Origin: Candidatus Uhrbacteria bacterium
Lineage (GTDB): Bacteria > Patescibacteriota > Patescibacteriia > 2-12-FULL-60-25
Direction of reading: 5' to 3'
Assembly: GCA_020850575.1 (NCBI GenBank)
Contig: JADZEJ010000007.1
Location: 105,759-169,758, forward strand
Length of the DNA stretch: 64,000 nucleotides
Shown here: positions 1 to 9,517 of the stretch, piece after piece
How positions within the stretch are numbered: the stretch's first letter is position 1
Layout: each line of letters begins with the position of its first letter
Made by a program: the position numbers and the translations under genes
Notes under the pieces: model-generated
The model's database searches: none
What the model saw: the letters and a program-made list of their open reading frames with translations, nothing else
Told to the model about the DNA's origin: nothing

Positions 1-3000
1 AGAGATTCGATTGATCTTGTGTTTTTAAATACCCTTGTTTGGCACGTGATAATAAACCGTTAAAATTTTTGTTAAAACCTTTATACCATTTATCCGATTC
101 TTGTTTAACGGCAACTTCATCCTTCCAATTTGAAACTGAAACTCCATCTACCCATTCAGGTGAAAACAAACAACCCAAAGGCCCATATTGAGTCACCTTA
201 TCATCTTCTTCATAGTCAGTATCGGTTAAGTTAAATTTAGTTGGTTGTAAGTGATGTTGATTATCAACTGGAGGAGTAGTCAATACGTATTTAAATACTA
301 TATCAGAACATTTAAGACTATTAAATTCAATCTCAGCATTCTTTAATCCCACCGGATCAATACCAGTAGCATATAAATCTTCTGCTTTAGCATGTTGATC
401 ATCAATATAGTTTTTTAGTGGAGCACATTTTTGTGTATATAAATCATATTCATCAGCTGTGAGTCCGGATTCTTTTTCTGAATCGGGTGGTGTTGGATTC
501 AACAAAGTAAAATTTTTATCGCCTTGATATGAATTTGCTATTGGATACGGACCACCATCTCTTGCGGTTAACATTTTGAAATAATTGCTATATTTTTCGT
601 CTTTTGGAGGCGTAGTATCCCATAAAAATTCATCATCCCAATCAACATTGGTCTTGCCCGGTTGTGGAACATGAAAAGAAAAATACGCAAGCTGTGATTC
701 TAATAATGTATCATTGTCAAGTTTGATATCCGACAAGTCAGAATAAAGTCTTGAGCTTCCAAGCATTGATGGGGTAATAAAATATTCAGCATAATTCTTA
801 TCCTTTCCTTCACCCGTTGTCACCACACGCAATGAACTAAGATCAACTCCTACATTTGTTGGAACAGAAAAAGTAGATCGTGATAAATATGTGGTAGCTT
901 GATGAATTAATACAGCATCTTCGTTTAACGCACAATCGTTAATTCCTAAGCCACAAGCTAATTCATTAAATATTAATTTAGTAAACTCATATACTCCTGC
1001 TAATGCAGTCAATGGAATAGTTACAGGAAAAAATCCAAGAAATTGTGCAGTAGTCTTTGCATTAAGATTACTTCCCATTTTTTCTGTTTTAGCAAAAGCA
1101 TTTTCACGAGCACTTAACAAAATAATAGCTTCAGGGGCTAGAGCATCTTTCAAAGTTGTATAAGCATCTGTTAAATAATAATATCGAGCCGCTAAATCAT
1201 GATAAGCGATCTTTCGAATACCACAAATTTTAGCCATCTCCGATTCACGAATATCAGAACCATCAACATTAGAACAAGTTTCTGGTTCACCTAGTTTAAG
1301 CAAAGTTGTTGTAGCTGATGAAATTGCATAATTAATATCATTACCTCCAGGATAATGCTCGTCTGTGCCACCTCCAATACCAGTATCCTTTACGGCAGCG
1401 TATCCAAAATCAAACAAAGATTCACGATATTTGTAAGTGCCATTCGTACAAGATTCACGATATAATAATGACTCAACATGACTCATCTTACCAGGTGCTT
1501 CTAGCATGTCATAATCAAAAAGACTTACATTTTCTTTACGAAAACTAGGATTAACACAATAGTATTCCCCAGAATTAAGCGGCGGATTATAACCAACCGT
1601 AGGGCTGTAATGATACACATCCTTAGTGCCGGACAAAACCGGTTGCGGACTCCAAGTTAAACACTGAAATTGACCCTTTGCTCCAACAGTTACCGCTGAA
1701 TCACGTTGAATGCAATAACCGGGCGTTCCACGAACATACGAGGTTCCTTCCAATGGTCGACAAATGGAATTAGCTCCACAAGCTTCATTGTACGGAGACT
1801 GTGCAGGAACAGCTACACCATTCTCATCAGTGTTTTCTAATTTTGTATTTGGAATACAAGCTTGCCCATTTTTTGATCCCCCAAAACAAACTCCTTGAGG
1901 CGGAGCGCTTTTCGAAGTAACACCTAAATATTTAGTCAATCCCTCTCCATAATTCGCTTTTGCATACTGACAAGAACAATCTTCGCCACGTTCACAAACT
2001 GCCGCTTTATCAAAACCAGCGATATATGTTTTCACGACATTTGGCTGAATTAATGTATCCCATTCCTTTACAACATCATTACTAAAAGGTGCTTGAGCAT
2101 CAGGATACGCTTTACACTCAACACCCGGCATAACTTGATTCATGTACGAACTATGAGACGCTTTTGGATCTTGTGCGAAAACGGTAGCGATCGTCTGCGC
2201 ATTTCGTGAATTTCCTGCGGCACCTTGAACATCTGTTACAACCTGTGTAAGCGGTGTATCAATCGCTAAATAACAACGTTTCGGTTCTTCGTCAGGCACA
2301 AAATAACCAACTTGTTTTGTAAATTTATGCTGACATAAATGTAATTTCGGTCTCACCGGATCAGTAATCTGTTCCGCCCAACCGAGTTGACCATATTTCG
2401 TAACTCCAATGGCAGTCTTTTCTTGATCAGTCATCGCTAAAGGAATGCTTGCAACAAAACGATAATCATCAAAATACTCATTTGCCTTCTTTGGATTTTC
2501 ATCTCTTAAAATCTCATAACCGACACGACGACTTACCAAATCAGCCATTTGAAAACGATTTGCGATCGTATAGCCGGAATAATCAGGATCTCCAAATTCT
2601 GTTTTACGCATTGAATATGAGCGATCATTCATGAATACACCTTCACGCAACACCTTTTCATAATATGGGTCATTGATCTTTTTCGGTTGCGGCTGCGCTA
2701 AAGTTCTGTTCAAGTAATTACCACAATAATTTCCTTGAGAAGACCCTCCTGAGCGATCACATAACGAAAACTCCGTACATAAATCAACATACTTTTGCTG
2801 TGTATCATCATAAACGGTTTCTCCTGAACGACAACCGAACCAAGCCTTACAATCACGATCAAGTTTTACTTTAATGACTCTATTTGAATCATTTTGTTCA
2901 CAACGAGCGGTAGCTACAGGTTTTCCTTGAGAATCGGCTGAAACACAATCTGCATCCGTTGTACATGCGGCGTACAACAACGCATTCTTTTCATTCTCAC

Positions 3001-6000
3001 AACTTGTATTAGCAGCGGCGCAAGTAGGTTCAAGACAAATACCCTTCCCAACACAAAATGGATTACCTTTATCCTTAAATGCACAATCAAGCGGAGTTAC
3101 TCCGATATCGCCTTTTGCATGAGATTCGGCATACGTTGCCTTGGCATTAAAGCGTAATGTCGCATCATTGGTATCTCGAATCAAAACACAACCATTAAAC
3201 GGATCCGCAACATCTCCACACGTGGATTTATCAATATTACCGTTATTTATAAAATAATAAGGTTTGCCGACTGGTCTAGAAGAATCTGAATGATCATTTG
3301 AGTCTCTAAATTCAGTACATTCACTTTGATCTTTTGGACAATTAGCCGTCCAACCTTGATAATCATTCGTCATTGGTGCGCTTACTAAGAACGTATTTGC
3401 ATTCGACAATAAATGTGGATAACAAGGCAGTGTCGAAGTACCCGACTGCATAAACCAACCAGAATACTGTCCAGCTGGATAAGAGTAAGCCGGCAATCCT
3501 TTTTCATCATCAGCTAATGCGCTCGCAGCTGAAAGAGTGACTTTATCCTTCCATGTACACGCATGCTCTTGAGGATCACGAAAGTATGATACGACGCTAT
3601 CACTGACAAAGGTATCACAAAACAGTTCAGATGGACGGCACATCATATCCGGCTCACCATCTAACACGTATTTTGTAATATCATCGATCAAATACACCGT
3701 TTGAGTTCCCGTTTGCTTCCAAGCCGGATCCAATGTTGGTTTACCAAAAGCTCGACAAGAATCCTGACTTGCATCACATCGCACACTTGGTGCATCAATA
3801 ACGTAGATATTTCTATCCGCCGGTCGTGTTGTAGTAACCGTACCAGAATATAAATTATCTAACTTACGAGCAGGTTCAACGGTATTCGGCAAACCCTTCA
3901 TTGCAAATTGCTGAACATACGGATCCGCTGAATTTCGCGTATCAACATATCCGGTACAACCGACCGTCTCAAACTTACATAAGTTGTTAAATTGTCTTAC
4001 ATTTACTTGTTTTGAATTTCGATCTTGATACGCACGACAACCCAGCATCGCCAATGGTTGTACAACGCCTTCAGTGGTTCGATCACACTCAGCTGGAATC
4101 ACCCAAGTATCTTTTGCAACATATTCTACATCACGTAATTGTTTAACCTTAACTTCATCTATATATGTTTCTTTTGGTAAATTATAAATAAATACTTTAT
4201 TATCCGTGGCTGTTTTATTGGTAGAAAATGGACCAAGCTCATATCGTTTCCATTCAGTAGTTAGCCTAAAAGGAGATCGATTATTCGCAGCATCCTGAAC
4301 GGCAACAAAAGAATTTGTAAAGTTCTGTTTACCGGATTTAGCCCAAAAACTAACCATATACAAACTACCGGTATTCGAGGTGAATGAAACTTCAGTTCCA
4401 CCCTTCCCATCTTCAAGATGTGTAACTTTTAACGAATTATCACCAACTAATAACGCTTCTTGAGAAAAACTTAAAGTCGATCCTTCTCCATAAGCAGCTT
4501 TACCTATGACAAATCCGGCTGCAGACTTGGCACCACTGAACGTATCCGTAATGATTGTTTGATAGTTTTTACCGTTTGTTCCAACATAGCCACGACAACC
4601 CGCATATTGCTGAGGACACAAAGCACTTTCTGGGATATTCACTGAATAAAAACATTGTTTTGCCGTTGAATTCCAATTTCCACCAGTCTTTGTACAATCA
4701 TCAATGTTTGAAAAAGAAATACGATAATCCGTACACGAACTTGTCGACAAAACAGTTTGCGAATAATAAATATAATAAACAGCACCACTTTCATTATAAA
4801 ATTGACGACAATCTAAATCCGTACCTGTTTTCCAAGATTCTGCATTACAATTTGCAGCTGCCTTCAAAAAACCATCTGGACCTGCTTTTGCCAAGACTTT
4901 TGGTTGATCGCCGTTTGCAATCAAACTCCACGTTCGTAATTGGTAACCGGTCTGATCAGAACCTTCCCATGTAAAAAATGTTTTTGAATTCTGACCAGGA
5001 AGTTCACAAGCGCGAACATAACTAAAATATGCCTTTGATTCACCTCCCGCTGCTTGATTTTCAACACTTGTAAATTCTTCACAACCAACCGCATCTGCAG
5101 TACACGTCAATGCATTTGTTGGAATAAAATTTGCCACCGTATCATCATCAGCATCATTCAATTGGGCATTTTCTGTATTTTTCGTTAAATCAAAAGCAGT
5201 CGGTTGCTTACGATATTCTGCATATCCAACACAAGATTCTGGACAAAAATCCAAACGACTCAAATTAGCAGGAATTTCACTACCATCACCATCTACTTCA
5301 TGATACGCCTGACAACCGGCATCAATTTGTGAGCAAACACGAGCATATTTTCCGCATTCTGCCCGATCAGTTGCCTCAACTCCCGTACAAGCTAACTCTT
5401 CTGGAGCAATTTTCAAATGTTGTTCAACCAATGATGTATTAACTCCATCAACGTATTCGGTTGGAGTCTGACCTTCTTCAACTTGAACCGCATCAATGAC
5501 AGCCTGTTTACCCTTGATAGTTATCAATAAACCCGTAACACCATTCGGTATGGTAAACGAACATGTTTCTCGTCCCCAATTATCACTCAAACTAGCTTTA
5601 GAGCTAACAAGATTTCCAGCGGATGCCTGACAATCTGATCCAAATGTCACAGTTGGTGGCAAGACACCTAATAACGTGTACTTCTTTCCATCCCGACCAA
5701 AATAGGTTTTACCAAGTTCCGTATATGGTGTTAAAAGACCCATCTGAATCTCAACAGCTCCCATTTGACCTGGAACACGATTTTTTCCATAAAGTGACAT
5801 CGTATAATATCTATTTCCGACCGCCGAAATAACTTGCGAAATTTCACGCATTTGCGCATCTTCAAAATCTAAAGCGACGGAACCAACAAACGCATCTTCT
5901 TCACCTGTTGGCGTTTCATAGCTTTTAAGCACATAAGGATTCAAAGAGTTATTTTGCCAAGCTTGCAACCTCGATGAAGCCGCCTCATCCAATACTTCAA

Positions 6001-8209
6001 ATGAACTATTTTGTAGTAAATTCAATGAACTCGTTTGTGGTTCCATGGTGTACAACTTGGTACAACCATCATTTGATGCATCACAAGTTTTCACCGTTTT
6101 ATCAAAATAAATACGCGATGCAGGAGCATTTCCGATATTTTCCCAATTACTATCAGTAATCTTCCAATTTGAAGCAATAGATCCTCTCCATACATCGGCG
6201 GTTGATGTCGACACATCACGCAGTGTCAAATAATACAAACAACCGGAATTATCTGCTGTACAAGCACCGTAATCAATCGTGTTACGGACATACGATACAA
6301 TTTCATTTGTTGAAGTCTGCGTACCGGGTTCAGCTCCTAATTGCTTATTTGGTTTTTTAAAACTTCGGCAACTGGAAAATCTTTCATCACATTGATCTCC
6401 TCCAAAACGCCATACCATTTTTTCAGCAGCACAATATCCATATCCTCCGATACAATTCCCCTTATCATCTCTGGTTAAACAAGAAACAACATCCACACAT
6501 TCTTGAACACGAATAGCTGGAGCTTGATTTTCTCCGCCTATAACCGTATCAGTAAATCCTTCAACCGAACACTTAAACGGAGGAGTTGTTAAAATCCAAG
6601 CTGGATTTATAAGTTTACACCATGGATGTTGTTCGTCGATTTCACCTTGGGAATTACAATTTGTAAAACCGGCAATCACTTGCCCAAGTGTAATATATTT
6701 TCCTTGATATTTTTTATTATAAACAGAGTTTGCCGCCAATTCCCAACCAATAGGTAAAATACGCGAAAAACGAAGTTTTGCTAAATTCGTCGCACAATAA
6801 GCGCGTTGATAACAACCGGGATCTTGATTATCTTTTGTTTCCCATTCCGGAATCAATTCCCAATCTGGATGAAGAAAAAACGTTTTTGACCCGGGCAGCA
6901 AACCGGCAGCTTTACCAACCGTCATACCACCTTCTGTTCCTGCACCTCTCAAAGCACTAGCCAAGCCATTATCCATGCTACAACCCCATAAACCACGTGG
7001 CTGCGGACAAGTCGACATCAACACCGTAAAATCCTGTTGTTCGCCCGTATTCATATTCGGACGTAACAAATCACTAAAATACTGAGATATGATATTTTTT
7101 CGACGATTTTGGGTTGAATCAGCAGTTCCTGATTCAGCATTTGTATCAATCCCCTCATTAGTTAAATCAATCGGATAGACAAATTGATCATTAGATGCTG
7201 ATTCAAAATACTTCATTAAATCAGATAAGCCACGTACCGCGATCGTATTCGCAAACGAACCTGCCGCAATGCTAGGTAATTGCCATAAACCTGCCTGCAA
7301 TGACATCATAATCATCGCGGTAGCATTTAACTGATTATTTAAATTAAGAACATGAAGATTATTCACGTTAGAAAGCGAATCCCTTGCCACCTGTGAAGGC
7401 TGCTTAATATTCCCATCAATCAAATTCTTAAAGTTTTTAAATCCTTGACCCTCTTGACGATCTAAAATCGCCGCATTTTGTTTATTTGCCCATTTTTGTA
7501 AAAATACCTGATTCGCACTTAGAGCGACATTAATCGAATTTCCACCAAAAGAAACACTTTGTTTCAAATTCATTGCAAGTTGTTCTTTTGATAACGAGTC
7601 TTTCGTTGTATTAAATGCCTCCATCATTCTTGTATAGGTACAACGAGGTTCACCTGGACCTTTCATCCTCCCAACTCCTAAAGCAAGCTTCAAGTTTAAT
7701 GAAATGGACTGACAAATATTTAAACCTAATTCAGTTTTAAAATAATTTTCATTTAAATTTTCTAATTGTCTATTAAAAATATCATTGCCAAGACTCTTCA
7801 AAAAGTCACCAAATTCCATGGAATAAAATTGTGGCGTCTCATCAAAACCGCTGTACACATAATTTGCCACTTGCGCTGCCGCCATTTGAGTAAATAATGA
7901 AAAACTATCGAGCAAACCAGCGATAACTCCAAAAACGACATTTTTACGAACAAATTCAGATCTATCTTTCAAGTAATCAAAGATATGACATTCATATTGT
8001 AGTTCAATGCCAACTGTTGCACCCGGTGAAGTACCAAGAGTCGTACCAGAATGTGCACATGGAAAAACTGGTGGGAGGGCAACTGACGCATCTGCGGAAA
8101 ATGCAAAACCAGGTCGTATCATCAACACTCCAATCAGTGACATCACAATCACGCTCGTGACCACACTGAAGCGTAATAACCGATTTCGAAAAAAAGCGTT
8201 AAAGTCCAT
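1..8209 (-). CDS. Giant secreted cysteine-rich protein (C-terminus beyond the window)
   Basis: One frame stays open from the ATG at 8209 to base 1, at least 2,736 codons; sampled stretches throughout read as sensible protein. The N-terminus has a hydrophobic signal segment at about residues 12-36 (VVTSVIVMSLIGVLMIRPGF) ending near AFSADA, so export is expected. The body is rich in spaced Cys with many short CxxxxC, GC and CR units. Two stretches look like jelly-roll carbohydrate-binding modules: about residues 724-925, starting NLLQNSSFEV, and about 1214-1360, ending FIYNLPKETYIDEVKVK. A hydrophobic stretch lies near residues 2380-2410. It starts 4 bases after the upstream gene with no clear Shine-Dalgarno, so the two are probably translationally coupled. 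I do not recognise a named family. A cell-surface adhesin or binding protein is inference. Confidence 0.85.
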   Translation of the reverse strand, partial: MDFNAFFRNRLLRFSVVTSVIVMSLIGVLMIRPGFAFSADASVALPPVFPCAHSGTTLGTSPGATVGIELQYECHIFDYLKDRSEFVRKNVVFGVIAGLLDSFSLFTQMAAAQVANYVYSGFDETPQFYSMEFGDFLKSLGNDIFNRQLENLNENYFKTELGLNICQSISLNLKLALGVGRMKGPGEPRCTYTRMMEAFNTTKDSLSKEQLAMNLKQSVSFGGNSINVALSANQVFLQKWANKQNAAILDRQEGQGFKNFKNLIDGNIKQPSQVARDSLSNVNNLHVLNLNNQLNATAMIMMSLQAGLWQLPSIAAGSFANTIAVRGLSDLMKYFESASNDQFVYPIDLTNEGIDTNAESGTADSTQNRRKNIISQYFSDLLRPNMNTGEQQDFTVLMSTCPQPRGLWGCSMDNGLASALRGAGTEGGMTVGKAAGLLPGSKTFFLHPDWELIPEWETKDNQDPGCYQRAYCATNLAKLRFSRILPIGWELAANSVYNKKYQGKYITLGQVIAGFTNCNSQGEIDEQHPWCKLINPAWILTTPPFKCSVEGFTDTVIGGENQAPAIRVQECVDVVSCLTRDDKGNCIGGYGYCAAEKMVWRFGGDQCDERFSSCRSFKKPNKQLGAEPGTQTSTNEIVSYVRNTIDYGACTADNSGCLYYLTLRDVSTSTADVWRGSIASNWKITDSNWENIGNAPASRIYFDKTVKTCDASNDGCTKLYTMEPQTSSLNLLQNSSFEVLDEAASSRLQAWQNNSLNPYVLKSYETPTGEEDAFVGSVALDFEDAQMREISQVISAVGNRYYTMSLYGKNRVPGQMGAVEIQMGLLTPYTELGKTYFGRDGKKYTLLGVLPPTVTFGSDCQASAGNLVSSKASLSDNWGRETCSFTIPNGVTGLLITIKGKQAVIDAVQVEEGQTPTEYVDGVNTSLVEQHLKIAPEELACTGVEATDRAECGKYARVCSQIDAGCQAYHEVDGDGSEIPANLSRLDFCPESCVGYAEYRKQPTAFDLTKNTENAQLNDADDDTVANFIPTNALTCTADAVGCEEFTSVENQAAGGESKAYFSYVRACELPGQNSKTFFTWEGSDQTGYQLRTWSLIANGDQPKVLAKAGPDGFLKAAANCNAESWKTGTDLDCRQFYNESGAVYYIYYSQTVLSTSSCTDYRISFSNIDDCTKTGGNWNSTAKQCFYSVNIPESALCPQQYAGCRGYVGTNGKNYQTIITDTFSGAKSAAGFVIGKAAYGEGSTLSFSQEALLVGDNSLKVTHLEDGKGGTEVSFTSNTGSLYMVSFWAKSGKQNFTNSFVAVQDAANNRSPFRLTTEWKRYELGPFSTNKTATDNKVFIYNLPKETYIDEVKVKQLRDVEYVAKDTWVIPAECDRTTEGVVQPLAMLGCRAYQDRNSKQVNVRQFNNLCKFETVGCTGYVDTRNSADPYVQQFAMKGLPNTVEPARKLDNLYSGTVTTTRPADRNIYVIDAPSVRCDASQDSCRAFGKPTLDPAWKQTGTQTVYLIDDITKYVLDGEPDMMCRPSELFCDTFVSDSVVSYFRDPQEHACTWKDKVTLSAASALADDEKGLPAYSYPAGQYSGWFMQSGTSTLPCYPHLLSNANTFLVSAPMTNDYQGWTANCPKDQSECTEFRDSNDHSDSSRPVGKPYYFINNGNIDKSTCGDVADPFNGCVLIRDTNDATLRFNAKATYAESHAKGDIGVTPLDCAFKDKGNPFCVGKGICLEPTCAAANTSCENEKNALLYAACTTDADCVSADSQGKPVATARCEQNDSNRVIKVKLDRDCKAWFGCRSGETVYDDTQQKYVDLCTEFSLCDRSGGSSQGNYCGNYLNRTLAQPQPKKINDPYYEKVLREGVFMNDRSYSMRKTEFGDPDYSGYTIANRFQMADLVSRRVGYEILRDENPKKANEYFDDYRFVASIPLAMTDQEKTAIGVTKYGQLGWAEQITDPVRPKLHLCQHKFTKQVGYFVPDEEPKRCYLAIDTPLTQVVTDVQGAAGNSRNAQTIATVFAQDPKASHSSYMNQVMPGVECKAYPDAQAPFSNDVVKEWDTLIQPNVVKTYIAGFDKAAVCERGEDCSCQYAKANYGEGLTKYLGVTSKSAPPQGVCFGGSKNGQACIPNTKLENTDENGVAVPAQSPYNEACGANSICRPLEGTSYVRGTPGYCIQRDSAVTVGAKGQFQCLTWSPQPVLSGTKDVYHYSPTVGYNPPLNSGEYYCVNPSFRKENVSLFDYDMLEAPGKMSHVESLLYRESCTNGTYKYRESLFDFGYAAVKDTGIGGGTDEHYPGGNDINYAISSATTTLLKLGEPETCSNVDGSDIRESEMAKICGIRKIAYHDLAARYYYLTDAYTTLKDALAPEAIILLSARENAFAKTEKMGSNLNAKTTAQFLGFFPVTIPLTALAGVYEFTKLIFNELACGLGINDCALNEDAVLIHQATTYLSRSTFSVPTNVGVDLSSLRVVTTGEGKDKNYAEYFITPSMLGSSRLYSDLSDIKLDNDTLLESQLAYFSFHVPQPGKTNVDWDDEFLWDTTPPKDEKYSNYFKMLTARDGGPYPIANSYQGDKNFTLLNPTPPDSEKESGLTADEYDLYTQKCAPLKNYIDDQHAKAEDLYATGIDPVGLKNAEIEFNSLKCSDIVFKYVLTTPPVDNQHHLQPTKFNLTDTDYEEDDKVTQYGPLGCLFSPEWVDGVSVSNWKDEVAVKQESDKWYKGFNKNFNGLLSRAKQGYLKTQDQSNL

Positions 8210-8213
8210 ATGC

Positions 8214-8948
8214 TTATAGTGATTGTTCTGAAGTGGTTGTTGTCACATTTTCAATATTTTTATCTGCATCTGGCACCGGAACAGGTATCTCCGGAGCAAC
8301 ACCACTCATCGCTGAATCATATAATTTCAACAATTCATCATCACTCATTGCCTGCAATTTTGCCGCATCAACATTTCCGGCTAACATCTGTCTAATAACT
8401 TTTGGATCACGCGGTAACATTTGTTGAACCAAATTTTTTGGAACCTGATTCGCTTGAAATGTTTTTGAATTTTCAATTGCATTATTTTGTAATCCATTTT
8501 GTATTCCTTCATTTGGCAATCCAACAGTTGGTGACAAAGTGTTTTCTTGTTTCAAATTTGAAGTATCTATCGGTTGCCCCACAGGAACACCTGTACAAGT
8601 AACATCTAAACCGGAAGCAATCCGAATATTATCCGGCATGCCATCACCACAACTATCTCGCAAATTTGGATTTGTTTTATAGACATTTACCTCATCCCAA
8701 TCCGAAAGACCGTCTCCATCTGTATCGGTACGTTGCTCTTTCTCAAGTTTTTGTTGATCACTAGGGCCTAATATTTTTTTAGCCGTTAACAATGTATCTT
8801 TACGAACTAAAAAAGGCTCCTTAATAGAAGCTTGAATACGAAACAAAGACAATGTAATTGCACACCCTCCACAGATCATTAAAACCACCACAGAAATCTG
8901 CTGTTCACGCGTTAGCATCCGCCAACGCTCAAGGAAGTTTTCCCACAT
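8214..8948 (-). CDS. Membrane-anchored protein with thrombospondin type-3-like calcium-binding repeat
   Basis: About 244 residues from the ATG at 8948. An upstream in-frame start at 8975 exists, but the 8948 start has AGGGG eight bases ahead of it and a -10-like TATACT just upstream, so I prefer it. There is one transmembrane helix at about residues 20-40 (QQISVVVLMICGGCAITLSL). A Ca-binding pattern DTDGDGLSDWDEVNVYKTNP then SCGDGMPDNIRIASG follows at about residues 85-125, typical of TSP3/dockerin-like loops. The remainder is Asn/Gln-rich and low in complexity. It sits directly ahead of the giant secreted protein and probably shares its transcript. A surface or assembly role beside that protein is inference. 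Confidence 0.8.
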   Translation of the reverse strand: MWENFLERWRMLTREQQISVVVLMICGGCAITLSLFRIQASIKEPFLVRKDTLLTAKKILGPSDQQKLEKEQRTDTDGDGLSDWDEVNVYKTNPNLRDSCGDGMPDNIRIASGLDVTCTGVPVGQPIDTSNLKQENTLSPTVGLPNEGIQNGLQNNAIENSKTFQANQVPKNLVQQMLPRDPKVIRQMLAGNVDAAKLQAMSDDELLKLYDSAMSGVAPEIPVPVPDADKNIENVTTTTSEQSL

Positions 8949-8976
8949 GTGAAATACCCCTATAAGGCTAGACATA

Positions 8977-8982
8977 AGTATA
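8977..8982 (-). promoter_or_regulatory. Putative -10 box for the 8948-1 gene pair
   Basis: TATACT on the minus strand lies about 29 bases upstream of the ATG at 8948, with an AGGGG ribosome site between them. No convincing -35 box is seen 16-18 bases further up. It would place transcription start close to 8970, downstream of the alternative start at 8975. Confidence 0.4.
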
Positions 8983-9077
8983 GCACATCGACCAAACCAC
9001 TGGCAGCAATCTCTCTAAAGAGAAACGCTCAAAAGAACACTCCAAAAAAATATTTACTCGAGACTCTCCCCACAAAC

Positions 9078-9108
9078 AAAAAACGAACTGCTCATGAGTT
9101 CGTTTTTT
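9078..9108 (-). terminator. Rho-independent terminator after hsp20
   Basis: Perfect 12-base inverted repeat AAAAAACGAACT / AGTTCGTTTTTT around a 7-base loop, directly after the stop of the small heat-shock gene. The T run lies downstream on the minus strand. Confidence 0.85.
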
Positions 9109-9111
9109 GTT

Positions 9112-9495
9112 TTATTCTCCCCATGTTACTTCTAATCTCTTGCCAAATTCCCGAATCGGAATACGTACTTCAAGGACTCCGTTTTTCAAACTTGCTTTCG
9201 CTCGATCTGTTTGTACTTCATATGGCAATACAATCGTTCGACTGAACGAACCCCAATAACATTCTCGATAAAACCACTGATGTTCCTCCACTTCACGCTC
9301 GCTACGTCGCTTACCTCTAATAGTAAGCAAATCTCCGTGCATCGAAATATCAACATCTTCTGGTTTTACACCGGCAACAGTGGAACGCACAACTAAATCT
9401 TCACGATCACGAAAAACATCAACCGACAGTTGTCCCTCTTCAACCATTGGGCTGAACCATTCTTGTGTTCCAAATGAAGTCGAATTCAATTCCAT
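9112..9495 (-). CDS. Small heat-shock protein, Hsp20 family
   Basis: ATP-independent holdase chaperone that binds unfolding proteins. About 127 residues starting MELNSTSFGTQEWF. The alpha-crystallin domain fills the middle: LSVDVFRDREDLVVRSTVAG, then VDISMHGDLLTIRGKR, ending with the family A-x-x-x-n-GVL motif (ASLKNGVLEVRIP). The ATG at 9495 has TAGG a few bases upstream, and the longer open frame to 9588 only overlaps the end of the VanW gene. It lies 22 bases after the VanW stop and is followed by a clear terminator. No CIRCE-type operator was seen upstream, although clpP in this window has one. A TATACT just upstream could be its own -10 box. Confidence 0.93.
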   Translation of the reverse strand: MELNSTSFGTQEWFSPMVEEGQLSVDVFRDREDLVVRSTVAGVKPEDVDISMHGDLLTIRGKRRSEREVEEHQWFYRECYWGSFSRTIVLPYEVQTDRAKASLKNGVLEVRIPIREFGKRLEVTWGE

Positions 9496-9517
9496 GAACC
9501 TAAGTATACACCATGGA

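Noticed and set aside
4555..4974. 139-codon plus-strand ORF and other plus ORFs within 1-8209
   Set aside because: Opposite-strand shadows of the giant gene: His/Asn/Leu-rich, no start signals.
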